From Knoellia aerolata DSM 18566 (lineage in GTDB: Bacteria > Actinomycetota > Actinomycetes > Actinomycetales > Dermatophilaceae), in contig NZ_AVPL01000013.1 of assembly GCF_000768695.1 (NCBI RefSeq), forward strand, positions 1 through 64,000: a stretch of DNA of 64,000 nt, given 5' to 3'. Shown here one piece after another: positions 52,886 through 61,056 of this stretch. The notes under the pieces are model-generated. The model did no database searches. It was not told where the DNA came from and saw only the letters and a list, made by a program, of their open reading frames with translations. Position 1 is the first letter of the stretch. Each line of letters opens with the position of its first letter. A program made the translations under genes and the position numbers.

Positions 52886-54451
52886 CTAGTGGAGGGGGCC
52901 GGTCACGGTCTCCGCGGCGGCGACGACGGTGCCGGAGACGACGGCCTCGTGTGCGGCGTCGAGGTCGGGTGCGAGGAACCGGTCCGGGCCGGGGTCGACC
53001 CGGACGGTCTCCGCGAGGGCGGCGATGACGGCGGCCGACGCGGGAGACGCCGCGAGCGGGGCGCGGAGCTGGAGGCCTCGGGCGGCGGCGACGAGCTCGA
53101 TGGCGACGACGCGGGACAGCGCGTCGACCGAGCGGCGGAGCTTGCGCGCAGCCGACCACCCCATCGAGACGTGGTCCTCCTGCATCGCGCTGCTCGGGAT
53201 CGAGTCGACGCTGGCCGGCACCGCGAGCCGCTTCATCTCGGAGACCATCGCGGCCTGGGTGTACTGCGCGATCATCAGCCCCGAGTCCACCCCCGGGTCG
53301 TCGGCGAGGAAGGGCGGCAGTCCGTTGCTGCGCGCCTTGTCGAGGAAGCGGTCGGTCCGGCGCTCCGACATCGAGGCCAGGTCGGCCGCGACGATCGCGA
53401 GGAAGTCGAGGACGTAGGCGACCGGCGCCCCGTGGAAGTTGCCGTTGGACTCCACCCTGCCGTCGACGGTGACCACCGGGTTGTCGATCGCCGCGGCGAG
53501 CTCCCACTCCGCGACCCGAGCGGCGTGGTCGACCGTGTCGCGCACCCCGCCGGCGACCTGGGGGGCGCACCGCAGCGAGTAGGCGTCCTGCACCCTCGTG
53601 CAGGCCTCGGGGTCGCGGTGCGAGTCCCGGATCGGGCTCTCCGCCAGCACCTTGCGCATGTTCTCGGCCGAGCGCGCCTGCCCGGGCTGCGGTCGCAGCG
53701 CCTGGAGGTCGGCGGCGAAGACGTCGTCGGTGCCGAGCAGCCCTTCGACGCTCATCGCCGCGGAGATGTCGGCCGTGGTGACGAGCCGTCGGAGGTCGGC
53801 GATGGCGAGGCAGAGCATGCCGAGCATGCCGTCGGTGCCGTTGATGAGGGCCAGGCCCTCCTTCTCGGCGAGCTCCACCGGCGTGATCCCGGCGGCCCCC
53901 AGTGCGTCACCCGCTTCCATGAGGGTGCCGTCGGCGTCGCGGACCGGGCCCTCCCCCATGAGCGCGAGGGCGCAGTGGGACAGGGGCGCGAGGTCGCCGG
54001 AGCAGCCCAGCGAGCCGTACTCGTGCACGACCGGGGTGATGCCGGCGTTGAGCAGGGCGACGTAGGCCGCGAGGGTCGAGTCGCGCACCCCGGTGCGTCC
54101 GGTCGCGAGCGTCGCGATGCGCAGGAGCATGAGGGCGCGCACGACCTCGCGCTCCACCTCGGGACCCGCGCCGGCGGCGTGCGAGCGGATGAGCGAGCGC
54201 TGCAGCTGCGCTCGCAGGTCGACGGGGATGTGCCGGGTCGCCAACGCACCGAACCCGGTCGAGACGCCGTAGTGCGCGACCGTGTCGTTCGCGAGGGCCT
54301 CGATCGTCGCGCGGGTCGCGCGGACGGCGTCGAGCGCCGTGGGGCCGATCTCGACGGGCGCTCCGTGCCGGGCCACGTCGACGACGTCGGCGATCCGCAG
54401 GGCGTCGCCACCGACGATGACCGGGCGGCGCTGGGTCTGGGTGTCCGTCAT
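52886..54451 (-). CDS. hutH: Histidine ammonia-lyase
   Basis: 521 residues from ATG 54451. YGVSTGFGAL, HEYGSLGCSGDLAPLSH, in which Cys150-Ser151-Gly152 would cyclise to the MIO prosthetic group (most family members use Ala-Ser-Gly), INGTDGMLGML and QEDHVSMGWSAARKL. It deaminates L-histidine to urocanate. First gene of the unit; the perfect 18-bp palindrome 54 nt upstream is the probable operator. Confidence 0.96.
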   Translation of the reverse strand: MTDTQTQRRPVIVGGDALRIADVVDVARHGAPVEIGPTALDAVRATRATIEALANDTVAHYGVSTGFGALATRHIPVDLRAQLQRSLIRSHAAGAGPEVEREVVRALMLLRIATLATGRTGVRDSTLAAYVALLNAGITPVVHEYGSLGCSGDLAPLSHCALALMGEGPVRDADGTLMEAGDALGAAGITPVELAEKEGLALINGTDGMLGMLCLAIADLRRLVTTADISAAMSVEGLLGTDDVFAADLQALRPQPGQARSAENMRKVLAESPIRDSHRDPEACTRVQDAYSLRCAPQVAGGVRDTVDHAARVAEWELAAAIDNPVVTVDGRVESNGNFHGAPVAYVLDFLAIVAADLASMSERRTDRFLDKARSNGLPPFLADDPGVDSGLMIAQYTQAAMVSEMKRLAVPASVDSIPSSAMQEDHVSMGWSAARKLRRSVDALSRVVAIELVAAARGLQLRAPLAASPASAAVIAALAETVRVDPGPDRFLAPDLDAAHEAVVSGTVVAAAETVTGPLH

Positions 54452-54504
54452 CCCCCCAGCAAAGCGCCGGTGAGCCGTCCGCGACAGCCACGAACCCTGC
54501 ATAC

Positions 54505-54522
54505 CGTCTCGGATCCGAGACG
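54505..54522. promoter_or_regulatory. Perfect 18-bp palindrome upstream of hutH (putative HutR operator)
   Basis: CGTCTCGGATCCGAGACG is identical to its reverse complement. It lies 54 nt before hutH and 9 nt before the divergent gene at 54531. It is related to the site at 47723-47738 in front of the other hut operon. The IclR gene at 60232 is the nearest candidate regulator. Confidence 0.75.
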
Positions 54523-54530
54523 TTGATCCG

Positions 54531-55340
54531 GTGCCCCACAACACCCGCGGCGGCCTGGGCCGACGAGCCCTCGCCGCGCCGCAGTGGCTCGACGCCTGGC
54601 GCGAGGCTCAGCCCGACGATCCGGACCTCGCGGTCGTCGACGCACGCCGGCTGGTCGAGAAGGCGTGGGAGCAGCGCACCCACGACGATGCCAGCCAGGT
54701 GAGCGCCGAGCAGCTCACCGCGTTCCACGAGACGTTGGTGCAGGTCACCGAGCGCATCCAGCAGGCCGTGGACGCGTCCCCCGGCGACCCAGTTCCCTGG
54801 GCGCTGGTGCTGCGCCACGTCCGCGGCACGGAGGGTGACCGGGAGACCTTCGACCGCTACCTCGGGGCGCTCGACGCGACCGACCCGCACCACTACGGCG
54901 CCCGGTACGAGGCGATGCAGTACCTCTGCGCCAAGTGGTTCGGCTCGCACGAGGAGATGTTCGAGTTCGCTCGCGCCAGCGTCGAGAACGCACCGCGCGA
55001 GGCACGGGTCCAGTCGCTCCTGCTCGACGCCGTGCTCGAGCACCTCGCCTCGGACCCGTCGGCGCTCACCGCCGACCCCGACCGGGTCGAGGACGCCATC
55101 GGCAGGGCCCGGGGGTACCTGGACGCCAACCCGGACGCGGGCCACCACCTCACGGCCCAGACGCGCAACGTGCTGGCCCGGGTGCTGTTCCACCTCGAGC
55201 GCCACCGTGAGGCGTACGAGCAGATGCAGCTCATCGGGCCCCACGCCACGTCCTACCCCTGGCGCTACTGGGGCGACGCTCGAGACGAGTTCCTCACCCA
55301 CCGCTCCCACATCGTCGCGCTGGCGGCCGGCGCGTCGTGA
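54531..55340 (+). CDS. Predicted helical-repeat protein, unknown function
   Basis: 269 residues from GTG 54531. Mostly alpha-helical by composition, with alternating helix-turn patterns such as AFHETLVQVTERIQQAV, DRETFDRYLGALDATDP and RNVLARVLFHLERHREAYEQM that look TPR/DUF4034-like. No signal peptide. Its start lies 9 nt after the hut palindrome, so HutR binding should affect it. It overlaps the next gene as GTGA. Function unknown. Confidence 0.65.
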   Translation: MPHNTRGGLGRRALAAPQWLDAWREAQPDDPDLAVVDARRLVEKAWEQRTHDDASQVSAEQLTAFHETLVQVTERIQQAVDASPGDPVPWALVLRHVRGTEGDRETFDRYLGALDATDPHHYGARYEAMQYLCAKWFGSHEEMFEFARASVENAPREARVQSLLLDAVLEHLASDPSALTADPDRVEDAIGRARGYLDANPDAGHHLTAQTRNVLARVLFHLERHREAYEQMQLIGPHATSYPWRYWGDARDEFLTHRSHIVALAAGAS

Positions 55341-55747
55341 CCTCGATGATCCTGCTGGTCCGGGCGACGGCCGCCGAGCTGCAGCGGCCGGTCACGTGGG
55401 CGCGCACCCGCGTCCGCCTCGTCGACAGCGACGTGGCCGGCTGGGCCCTGGCCGACGTCGGCGAGCCGAACCAGTCGGCGCTCGAACGCGTGGCGGAGGA
55501 GGCCAGCGCCCTCGGTCCGGCCCTGCTCCTCGTGCTCGGGGACCTGCGGACCGGCCGGTCGCGCGCGCCCTGCGCGAGGCCACGGGGCCCCGACCGCGCG
55601 TACCGGGCGCTGATGGCCGCCCTCGGCGCTCCGGCTCCGAGCCAGCTCGCGCGGCACCGGCGCGGACCTCTCGACTTCGAGCGCACGACCGAGGTCCGGC
55701 GCCGCAGCATCCTCGAGGCCGCGGTCGAGGAGACCTGGGGTCACTGA
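55337..55747 (+). CDS. Small protein of unknown function coupled to the helical-repeat gene
   Basis: 136 residues from GTG 55337 in a 4-nt overlap. Begins MTSMILLVRATAAELQRPVTWARTRVRLV and is rich in Arg and Ala; no family recognised. The end (RRRSILEAAVEETWGH) runs to 26 nt before the convergent gene's stop. The coupling suggests the two proteins act together. Confidence 0.55.
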   Translation: MTSMILLVRATAAELQRPVTWARTRVRLVDSDVAGWALADVGEPNQSALERVAEEASALGPALLLVLGDLRTGRSRAPCARPRGPDRAYRALMAALGAPAPSQLARHRRGPLDFERTTEVRRRSILEAAVEETWGH

Positions 55748-55776
55748 CCCTCGGCGTACGAGTCGAGGGCGGTCAG
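55744..55776. terminator. Imperfect hairpin between convergent genes
   Basis: CTGACC...CTCG pairs with CGAG...GGTCAG with a short bulge. It spans both stop codons of the convergent pair, so it may act in both directions. Confidence 0.45.
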
Positions 55777-57212
55777 TAACAGCCGGTCGACGTCGCGGCC
55801 AGCGCGTCGACGTCGGCCCGGGCGGCGTCGGTCGATGTGACGCCGTTGACGATCACCGAGAAGACCCGCTCGCGACCGTCGACGCCGGTCGAGACCCCCG
55901 ACAGCGCCACGACGTCGGCGAGGGTGCCCGTCTTGGCACGGACCGCCGAGCGCGCGCAGCTCGTGGGAGCGGTGCGGTAGCGGCTCTCGAGCGTGCCCGA
56001 GACGCCGGAGGTCGGCATGCCGCTCGCTGCGAAGATCACGGCGTTCTGCGCCGGGATTGCCCGGATCGTCGACACGAGGTCGATGGCGGTGAGCGGGGTC
56101 ATCCGGCCGGTGCGCGAGAGTCCCGACCCGTCGTTGACGACCATGCCGGCCTGGTCGATGCCCCCGGCGGTGAGCACCTGGATCGCGTTGGTGCGGGCGC
56201 CGGCCCAGTCGGGCGTGTGACCTCGACGCAGGGCCGCGAGGCGGTGCAGCGTCTCGGCGTAGTCGGTCTGGCTCGCGTTGAGCATCGTCTGCACGAGCTG
56301 GGCCACCGTCGGGGACGTGACGCTCGCGATGGTGGTCGCGCCGGCGGGCGCGGCGCCACGTCTCACCGTGCTCGCCGCCACCCCGGCCGCCTTGAGCCGC
56401 GCCGCGAACACCTGCCCTGCGTGCAGCGAGGTGTCGACGACGTTGACCTGGTCGACCACGAGCGCCCGCACCGGCGCGACGGTGTGGGGGATCCACTCGG
56501 GCTTCCACCCGGGTGCGTTGGTCGGCTCCGGGAAGAGGGAGTCGTCGACGACGACGGTGACCGCGGCCAGACCCTGGCTCTTCGCCTTGGCCGCGACCGT
56601 CGTCGCCATGGTGCCGAGCTGGGACGAGGACAGCGCCGGGTCACCCGCGCCCTTGAGGTAGACCGTCGCCGGGCTGGACGGCACCTGGAGGACGGGCGTC
56701 GTCAGGCGCGCGGACGCGCCCATGGACGCGAGGGCGACGAACGCGGTGACGATCTTCTGGTTCGACGCGGGCGTGCGGGCCGTCGTGGGGTTCTTGGCCC
56801 ACAGCACCCGTCCGGTGACCGCGTCGACGACCTGGCCGCTGGCCGAGGCGCCGATCTGCGGGACGCTGCCCCGGGTGAAGAGGCTCGCCCGGATGCTCCA
56901 CGTGAGGTCGGCGTCGGTCGAGGCGACCCGGCCGCTCGTCGAAGGCAGCGAGGTGGCCGCGGACGTGACCTGGGGGATGCCGGTCGTCCACGGGCCGGTG
57001 TCGCTGTCGCCCGAGATGGGCACCGGTCGGAGGGTCGCTGCGGCACGCCGGTCGAGCGCCGCCTGAAGCGCCCGGTCGAGGTGGGCGCCCCCGGGCCGGG
57101 TCGAGGCTGCGGCGGTGGCGCCCACGGACGCGGCCGAACCACAGAGCAGCGCGGTGGCCACCACGGCTCCCACGCCGCTGAGGATGACCCGGGACGATCG
57201 GCTCGCTCTCAT
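55773..57212 (-). CDS. PBP4-type D-alanyl-D-alanine carboxypeptidase
   Basis: 479 residues from ATG 57212. Signal peptide with hydrophobic core ILSGVGAVVATALLCGS. Penicillin-binding motifs: SxxK in PASNQKIVTAF (about residue 160); where SxN is expected there is SQTDYAETL, with Thr in the Asn position; KTG in RAKTGTLADVV. The large insert between SxxK and the second motif is typical of PBP4/DacB. It trims peptidoglycan outside the membrane. The Thr substitution could lower activity. Confidence 0.87.
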   Translation of the reverse strand: MRASRSSRVILSGVGAVVATALLCGSAASVGATAAASTRPGGAHLDRALQAALDRRAAATLRPVPISGDSDTGPWTTGIPQVTSAATSLPSTSGRVASTDADLTWSIRASLFTRGSVPQIGASASGQVVDAVTGRVLWAKNPTTARTPASNQKIVTAFVALASMGASARLTTPVLQVPSSPATVYLKGAGDPALSSSQLGTMATTVAAKAKSQGLAAVTVVVDDSLFPEPTNAPGWKPEWIPHTVAPVRALVVDQVNVVDTSLHAGQVFAARLKAAGVAASTVRRGAAPAGATTIASVTSPTVAQLVQTMLNASQTDYAETLHRLAALRRGHTPDWAGARTNAIQVLTAGGIDQAGMVVNDGSGLSRTGRMTPLTAIDLVSTIRAIPAQNAVIFAASGMPTSGVSGTLESRYRTAPTSCARSAVRAKTGTLADVVALSGVSTGVDGRERVFSVIVNGVTSTDAARADVDALAATSTGCY

Positions 57213-57276
57213 GGAGAGGAGGGTGGCACGGATGCCACCGTCCCGCTCGGTGAGATCTTCCGCGTGGACGAGCGGG

Positions 57277-59166
57277 TCAGGCCGCTTCGGCGTATGCCGG
57301 CGAGCCGGCGAGCGCGGCATAGCGCCCTCCCCGCTCGAGCAGCTCCCGGTGGGTTCCGCGCTCGATGATGCGGCCGTGGTCGAGGACGGCGATCTCGTCG
57401 GCGTCCTCGACGGTCGAGAGCCGGTGGGCGATGGTGATGGTCGTGCGGCCCCTGGTCAGCATGTCGAGCGCGTCCCGGAGTGCGCGCTCGGTGTCGTTGT
57501 CGAGGGCGCTCGTCGCCTCGTCGAGGACGAGGACCCGCGGGTTGCGCAGGATGGTCCGGGCGATCGCCAGGCGCTGCTGCTCCCCACCGGAGAAGCGGTG
57601 GCCACGGGCGCCGACGACGGTGTCGAGCCCGTCCGGCAGGGAGCCCACGAGGTCGGCCACCTGGGCGGCGCCGAGCGCACGCCACAGCTCCACCTCGGTC
57701 GCGTCGGGGGCCGCGAGCAGCAGGTTCTCGCGGATCGAGGCGTGCACGAGGTAGGTCTCCTGCGAGACGACGCCGACGATGCGCGCGAGCACCTCCGGGT
57801 CGAGGTCGCGCAGGTCGACGCCGTCGACGGTGACCCGACCGGACGTCGGGTCGTGGAGCCGGGCGACGAGCGAGGCGAGCGTCGACTTGCCGGAGCCGGT
57901 GTGGCCGACGAGGGCGAGCGAGCCGCCCGCCGGGACCACGGCGGAGATGTGCGCGACCGCGTCGGGGGCGTCGAGGGCGTACGCGAAGGAGACGTCCTCG
58001 AAGCGCACCTCGCCACGCACCGCCTCGGGGTCGATCGCGACCGGCACGGTCGGGGCGGCGACGTCGGGGATGAGGTCGAGGTACTCGAAGACCCGCGAGA
58101 AGAGCGCCATCGACGAGACCCACTGCGCGCCGACGTTGAGCAGTCCCATGAGCGGGCGGAAGATGCCGGCCTGGAGGGTCGTGAAGGCGATGAGCGTGCC
58201 GATCGTCATGCCCCCGGACGTCGCGGGGAGCCCGGCGACGAGGTAGATGAGCGCCGGGATGGCGGCGAAGACGACCTGCATCGTCGCCATCCGCCAGCGG
58301 CCGGCGAGCTGGCTGCGCAGCTCGAGGTCGACGAGCTCGGAGGACGTCGACGTGAACCGCTCGGCGTGACGCCGCCCGGCACCGAGGGTCTTGGAGAGGC
58401 GCACGCCGGAGACCGACAGCCCCTCCTCGATCTGGACGTTGAGGTCGGCCCGGCGCGACTGCTGACGGGCGGTGACCTCGCGGCGGATGAGGGCGACCCG
58501 CCGGGTCATCCACACCGCGGGCGGGATGACGATCAGCGAGAGGAGCGAGAGCCGCCAGGAGAGCGCGACCATCGCGGCCGACGTCGCGACGGCGGTCGTG
58601 AGGTTCGAGGCGATCGAGGTCGCGGTCGTCGTGACGACGCCCTGCATCCCGTTGATGTCGTTGGTGAGCCGCGACTGCACCTCACCGGCCCGGGTGCGGG
58701 TGAAGAAACCCAGCGACTGCTGCTGGAGGTGGGCGAAGAGGTCGGTCCGCAGGCGGTGCATGACCCGCTGGCCCACGCCGGTGGACATCCAGGTCTGCAC
58801 GACGCCGAGGACCTGGGTGACCGCGGCGACGGCGAGCATGGCGCCGACGGAGAGGAGGAGCAGGCCCACGTCCTGCTGCGGGATGGCGACGTCGACGACC
58901 TCGCGCACGAGGAACGGCTGGGCCATGGAGATGACGGAGGTCACGACGATGATCGCGGTGACGATGCCGATGGGGCGGCCGAAGCCACGGAAGAGCGCGG
59001 CGACGCGCCGCACCGGGACCGGCTTGAGCTCGAGCTGGGCGCGGTCCTGGGGGTCGACCTGCATCGGGGCGCCGCCGCCGCGTCCACCGCCGAGGCCGTG
59101 GCCCCGGCCGCCCGGGAGTCGGGACTGCGCGTCCCTGGGGGTGTCATGGGCAGTGGTGGCCGTCAT
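57277..59166 (-). CDS. ABC exporter half-transporter (MsbA/LmrA-like)
   Basis: 629 residues from ATG 59166 (GGGAGG upstream). A 45-residue Gly-rich N-terminus, six-helix exporter domain (about 65-340), then an ATPase domain: GHTGSGKST near residue 432, signature FSGGEQQRLAIART and VLVLDEATSALDNDTE, H-loop IAHRLST. Likely a homodimeric drug or lipid exporter. The divergent MarR gene and its operator suggest it is derepressed by a toxic ligand. Confidence 0.92.
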   Translation of the reverse strand: MTATTAHDTPRDAQSRLPGGRGHGLGGGRGGGAPMQVDPQDRAQLELKPVPVRRVAALFRGFGRPIGIVTAIIVVTSVISMAQPFLVREVVDVAIPQQDVGLLLLSVGAMLAVAAVTQVLGVVQTWMSTGVGQRVMHRLRTDLFAHLQQQSLGFFTRTRAGEVQSRLTNDINGMQGVVTTTATSIASNLTTAVATSAAMVALSWRLSLLSLIVIPPAVWMTRRVALIRREVTARQQSRRADLNVQIEEGLSVSGVRLSKTLGAGRRHAERFTSTSSELVDLELRSQLAGRWRMATMQVVFAAIPALIYLVAGLPATSGGMTIGTLIAFTTLQAGIFRPLMGLLNVGAQWVSSMALFSRVFEYLDLIPDVAAPTVPVAIDPEAVRGEVRFEDVSFAYALDAPDAVAHISAVVPAGGSLALVGHTGSGKSTLASLVARLHDPTSGRVTVDGVDLRDLDPEVLARIVGVVSQETYLVHASIRENLLLAAPDATEVELWRALGAAQVADLVGSLPDGLDTVVGARGHRFSGGEQQRLAIARTILRNPRVLVLDEATSALDNDTERALRDALDMLTRGRTTITIAHRLSTVEDADEIAVLDHGRIIERGTHRELLERGGRYAALAGSPAYAEAA

Positions 59167-59211
59167 GTGCACCCTCCCTTCTGTCCTGTGTTCGTTCGTT
59201 CCGACGTATTA

Positions 59212-59236
59212 GTGAGGTTAACTCACAATGAGTCAA
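59212..59236. promoter_or_regulatory. Putative MarR operator between exporter and marR-like gene
   Basis: TTAACTCACAATGAGTCAA (59218-59236) is an inverted repeat with 6 of 7 arm pairs, and GTGAG-GTTAA-CTCAC (59212-59226) is a second overlapping dyad. The region is the most AT-rich in the neighbourhood and lies between the two divergent start codons. A -10 TAACAT (59253-59258) precedes the MarR ATG by 6 nt. Confidence 0.65.
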
Positions 59237-59264
59237 ACCGAATACTTGCCGCTAACATTCCCGT

Positions 59265-59702
59265 ATGCCGTCCGCGCGCGCCGCCGCCCCGCCCGAGCCG
59301 CCGCTGGGCGAGCTCGTCATGCAGGTCGCCCGGGGACTGCGTCGGCGGTTCGCCGCGACGCTGGAGCCGTGGGGCGTGACACCGCACGAGTCCCGGGCCC
59401 TTCGGGTCATCGGAGAGCACGAGCCCACGCGACTCGGAGTCGTCGCCCAGCACCTGCGCATCGCCCCGCGCTCGGTGACCGACGTCGTCGACTCCCTCGA
59501 GGCCCGGGGGTTCGTGGCGCGTGAACCCGACCCGAGCGACCGCCGCGCCACCCGGGTGGCCCTCACCACGCAGGGCCGCGCGGTCCTCGCCGAGCTCGAC
59601 GCCGCTCGCCGCGCCGACCACGAGAGCTACTTCGCGGACCTGTCCGAGCGCGACCGCGCCGCGCTCGCGAGGATCCTCGGACGCCTCGTGGACGACCGCT
59701 GA
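59265..59702 (+). CDS. MarR-family transcriptional regulator
   Basis: 145 residues from ATG 59265. Winged helix: LGELVMQVARGLRRRFAATL, HESRALRVIGEHEPTRLGVVAQHL, IAPRSVTDVVDSLEARGFVARE and the wing DPSDRRATRVALT, the strongest MarR signature. Divergent from the ABC exporter, which it probably represses together with itself. The ATG is part of a GTATGCC heptamer. Transcript probably leaderless. Confidence 0.92.
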   Translation: MPSARAAAPPEPPLGELVMQVARGLRRRFAATLEPWGVTPHESRALRVIGEHEPTRLGVVAQHLRIAPRSVTDVVDSLEARGFVAREPDPSDRRATRVALTTQGRAVLAELDAARRADHESYFADLSERDRAALARILGRLVDDR

Positions 59703-59791
59703 CGCCAGACCGGCCCCGTCGGGTTCGGCTGCGGTGGCCGTCGGGGCGGGTGGATGATGGGAGCACAGACCGTCGCACCGAGGAGGCCCCG

Positions 59792-60187
59792 ATGACGCGC
59801 GCCATCCACTTCGAGATCCACGCCGCCGACGTCCCGCGCGCCGTCGCCTTCTACCAGGCGGTGTTCGGCTGGCAGGTCGAGGACTGGAGCGACTTCGCCG
59901 GGATGCCCTACTTCGGCGTGACGACCGGCCCCGAGGACCAGCCGGGGATCAACGGCGCGATCATGCAGCGCTCGGGACCCAACCCGGAGGCCGGCGCCGC
60001 CGTGGCCGGGTGCGTGCTCACCATGGGCAGCGACGACTTCGACGCCACCGCCGCCAAGGCGGTCGCCGCCGGCGCGACCGTCGCGCTGGAGAAGCACGCC
60101 CTCACCGGCATGGCATGGCAGGGCTACTTCGTCGACACCGAGGGCAACGTCTTCGGCGTCCACCAGCCCGACACCGAGGCGGCGTAG
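59792..60187 (+). CDS. VOC-superfamily (glyoxalase-like) protein
   Basis: 131 residues from ATG 59792 with AGGAGG at 59781-59786. Two VOC half-folds: HFEIHAADVPRAVAFYQAVFGW in the first and VLTMGSDDFDATAAKAVAAGA...FVDTEGNVFGVHQPD in the second. Members bind small metabolites or detoxify electrophiles; the potential metal ligands are not obviously complete. Substrate unknown. Confidence 0.88.
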   Translation: MTRAIHFEIHAADVPRAVAFYQAVFGWQVEDWSDFAGMPYFGVTTGPEDQPGINGAIMQRSGPNPEAGAAVAGCVLTMGSDDFDATAAKAVAAGATVALEKHALTGMAWQGYFVDTEGNVFGVHQPDTEAA

Positions 60188-60231
60188 GCCGTCGGCACCC
60201 GGATCCGCCCGCGAACCCCTCGGCAGCGCCG

Positions 60232-61032
60232 ATGACGGAGGAACGACACGACCGCGGCAGCGTGCCCGCGGCCGGGTACGCGCTCGACGTCCTGGAGCTG
60301 TTGGCGCGCCGCGGCGAGCCGCTGCCCGCAGCAACCATCGCGCGCGAGCTCGGGCTCCCCCGGTCGAGCACCTACCACCTGCTTCGCGTCCTGCGGGACC
60401 GCGGCTACGTCTCGCACCTCGAAGGTGAGCGGCGCTACGGCCTGGGCGTCGCGGCATACGAGCTGGGGTCGGCCTACGGACGGCAGGCGCCGCTGCAGCG
60501 GATGGCGCGCGCCACGCTCAACCGGCTCGTCGACACGACCGGTCACAACGCCCACCTCGCCGTGCTCCACGGTCGCGACGTCCTCTACGTCATCGAGCAG
60601 CGCGCTCCGAAGGGCCCGGTGCTGGTCTCCGACGTCGGCGTCCGGCTGCCCGCGACGCTCACCGCGACCGGCTTGGCGATGCTCGCCGCGCTGCCCGCAG
60701 GTCAGGTGCGTGCGCTCTTCCCGCACGCGGACGCGCTCGTCCAGCGCGACGGGCACGGCCCGACCTCGACGACGCAGCTGCGGAGCCTGCTCCAGTCCGT
60801 GCGGGCACGGGGGTATGCCGTCGAGGACGGTCAGATCACCGGTGGCCTCCAGTCCGTGGCCGTCGCCGTGCTCGACCACAGCGACCACCCCCGGGCGGCG
60901 GTGGCGGTGACGTTCCGGGTCGAGCTCGTCGCCGAGGCCGAGGTGGGGCGCCTGGTCTCCGCCGTGCGTCACGCCGCCGACGACCTCTCGACCCGGCTGC
61001 ACGGGCAGGTGCGCCCCGCTCGACGCCCGTGA
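60232..61032 (+). CDS. IclR-family transcriptional regulator (candidate HutR)
   Basis: 266 residues from ATG 60232. N-terminal winged helix (YALDVLELLARRGEPLPAATI, ARELGLPRSSTYHLLRVLRD) and a C-terminal ligand domain with GPVLVSDVGVRLPATLTATGLAMLAAL and the final YAVEDGQITGGLQSVAVAV block. In corynebacteria the hut genes are controlled by an IclR regulator, HutR, whose box resembles the palindromes at the two hut units here. That link is inference. Confidence 0.9.
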   Translation: MTEERHDRGSVPAAGYALDVLELLARRGEPLPAATIARELGLPRSSTYHLLRVLRDRGYVSHLEGERRYGLGVAAYELGSAYGRQAPLQRMARATLNRLVDTTGHNAHLAVLHGRDVLYVIEQRAPKGPVLVSDVGVRLPATLTATGLAMLAALPAGQVRALFPHADALVQRDGHGPTSTTQLRSLLQSVRARGYAVEDGQITGGLQSVAVAVLDHSDHPRAAVAVTFRVELVAEAEVGRLVSAVRHAADDLSTRLHGQVRPARRP

Positions 61033-61056
61033 CGTCGACCGCGGAGCCGCCCGCGG

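Noticed and set aside
51215-54526. 1103-codon plus-strand frame antisense to hutU and hutH
   Set aside because: Spans two certain genes and an intergenic operator; an artefact of GC bias.
59218-59236. MarR-region dyad as an HspR HAIR box
   Set aside because: Arms are in the wrong orientation and spacing (ACTC...GAGT rather than GAGT-N7-ACTC).
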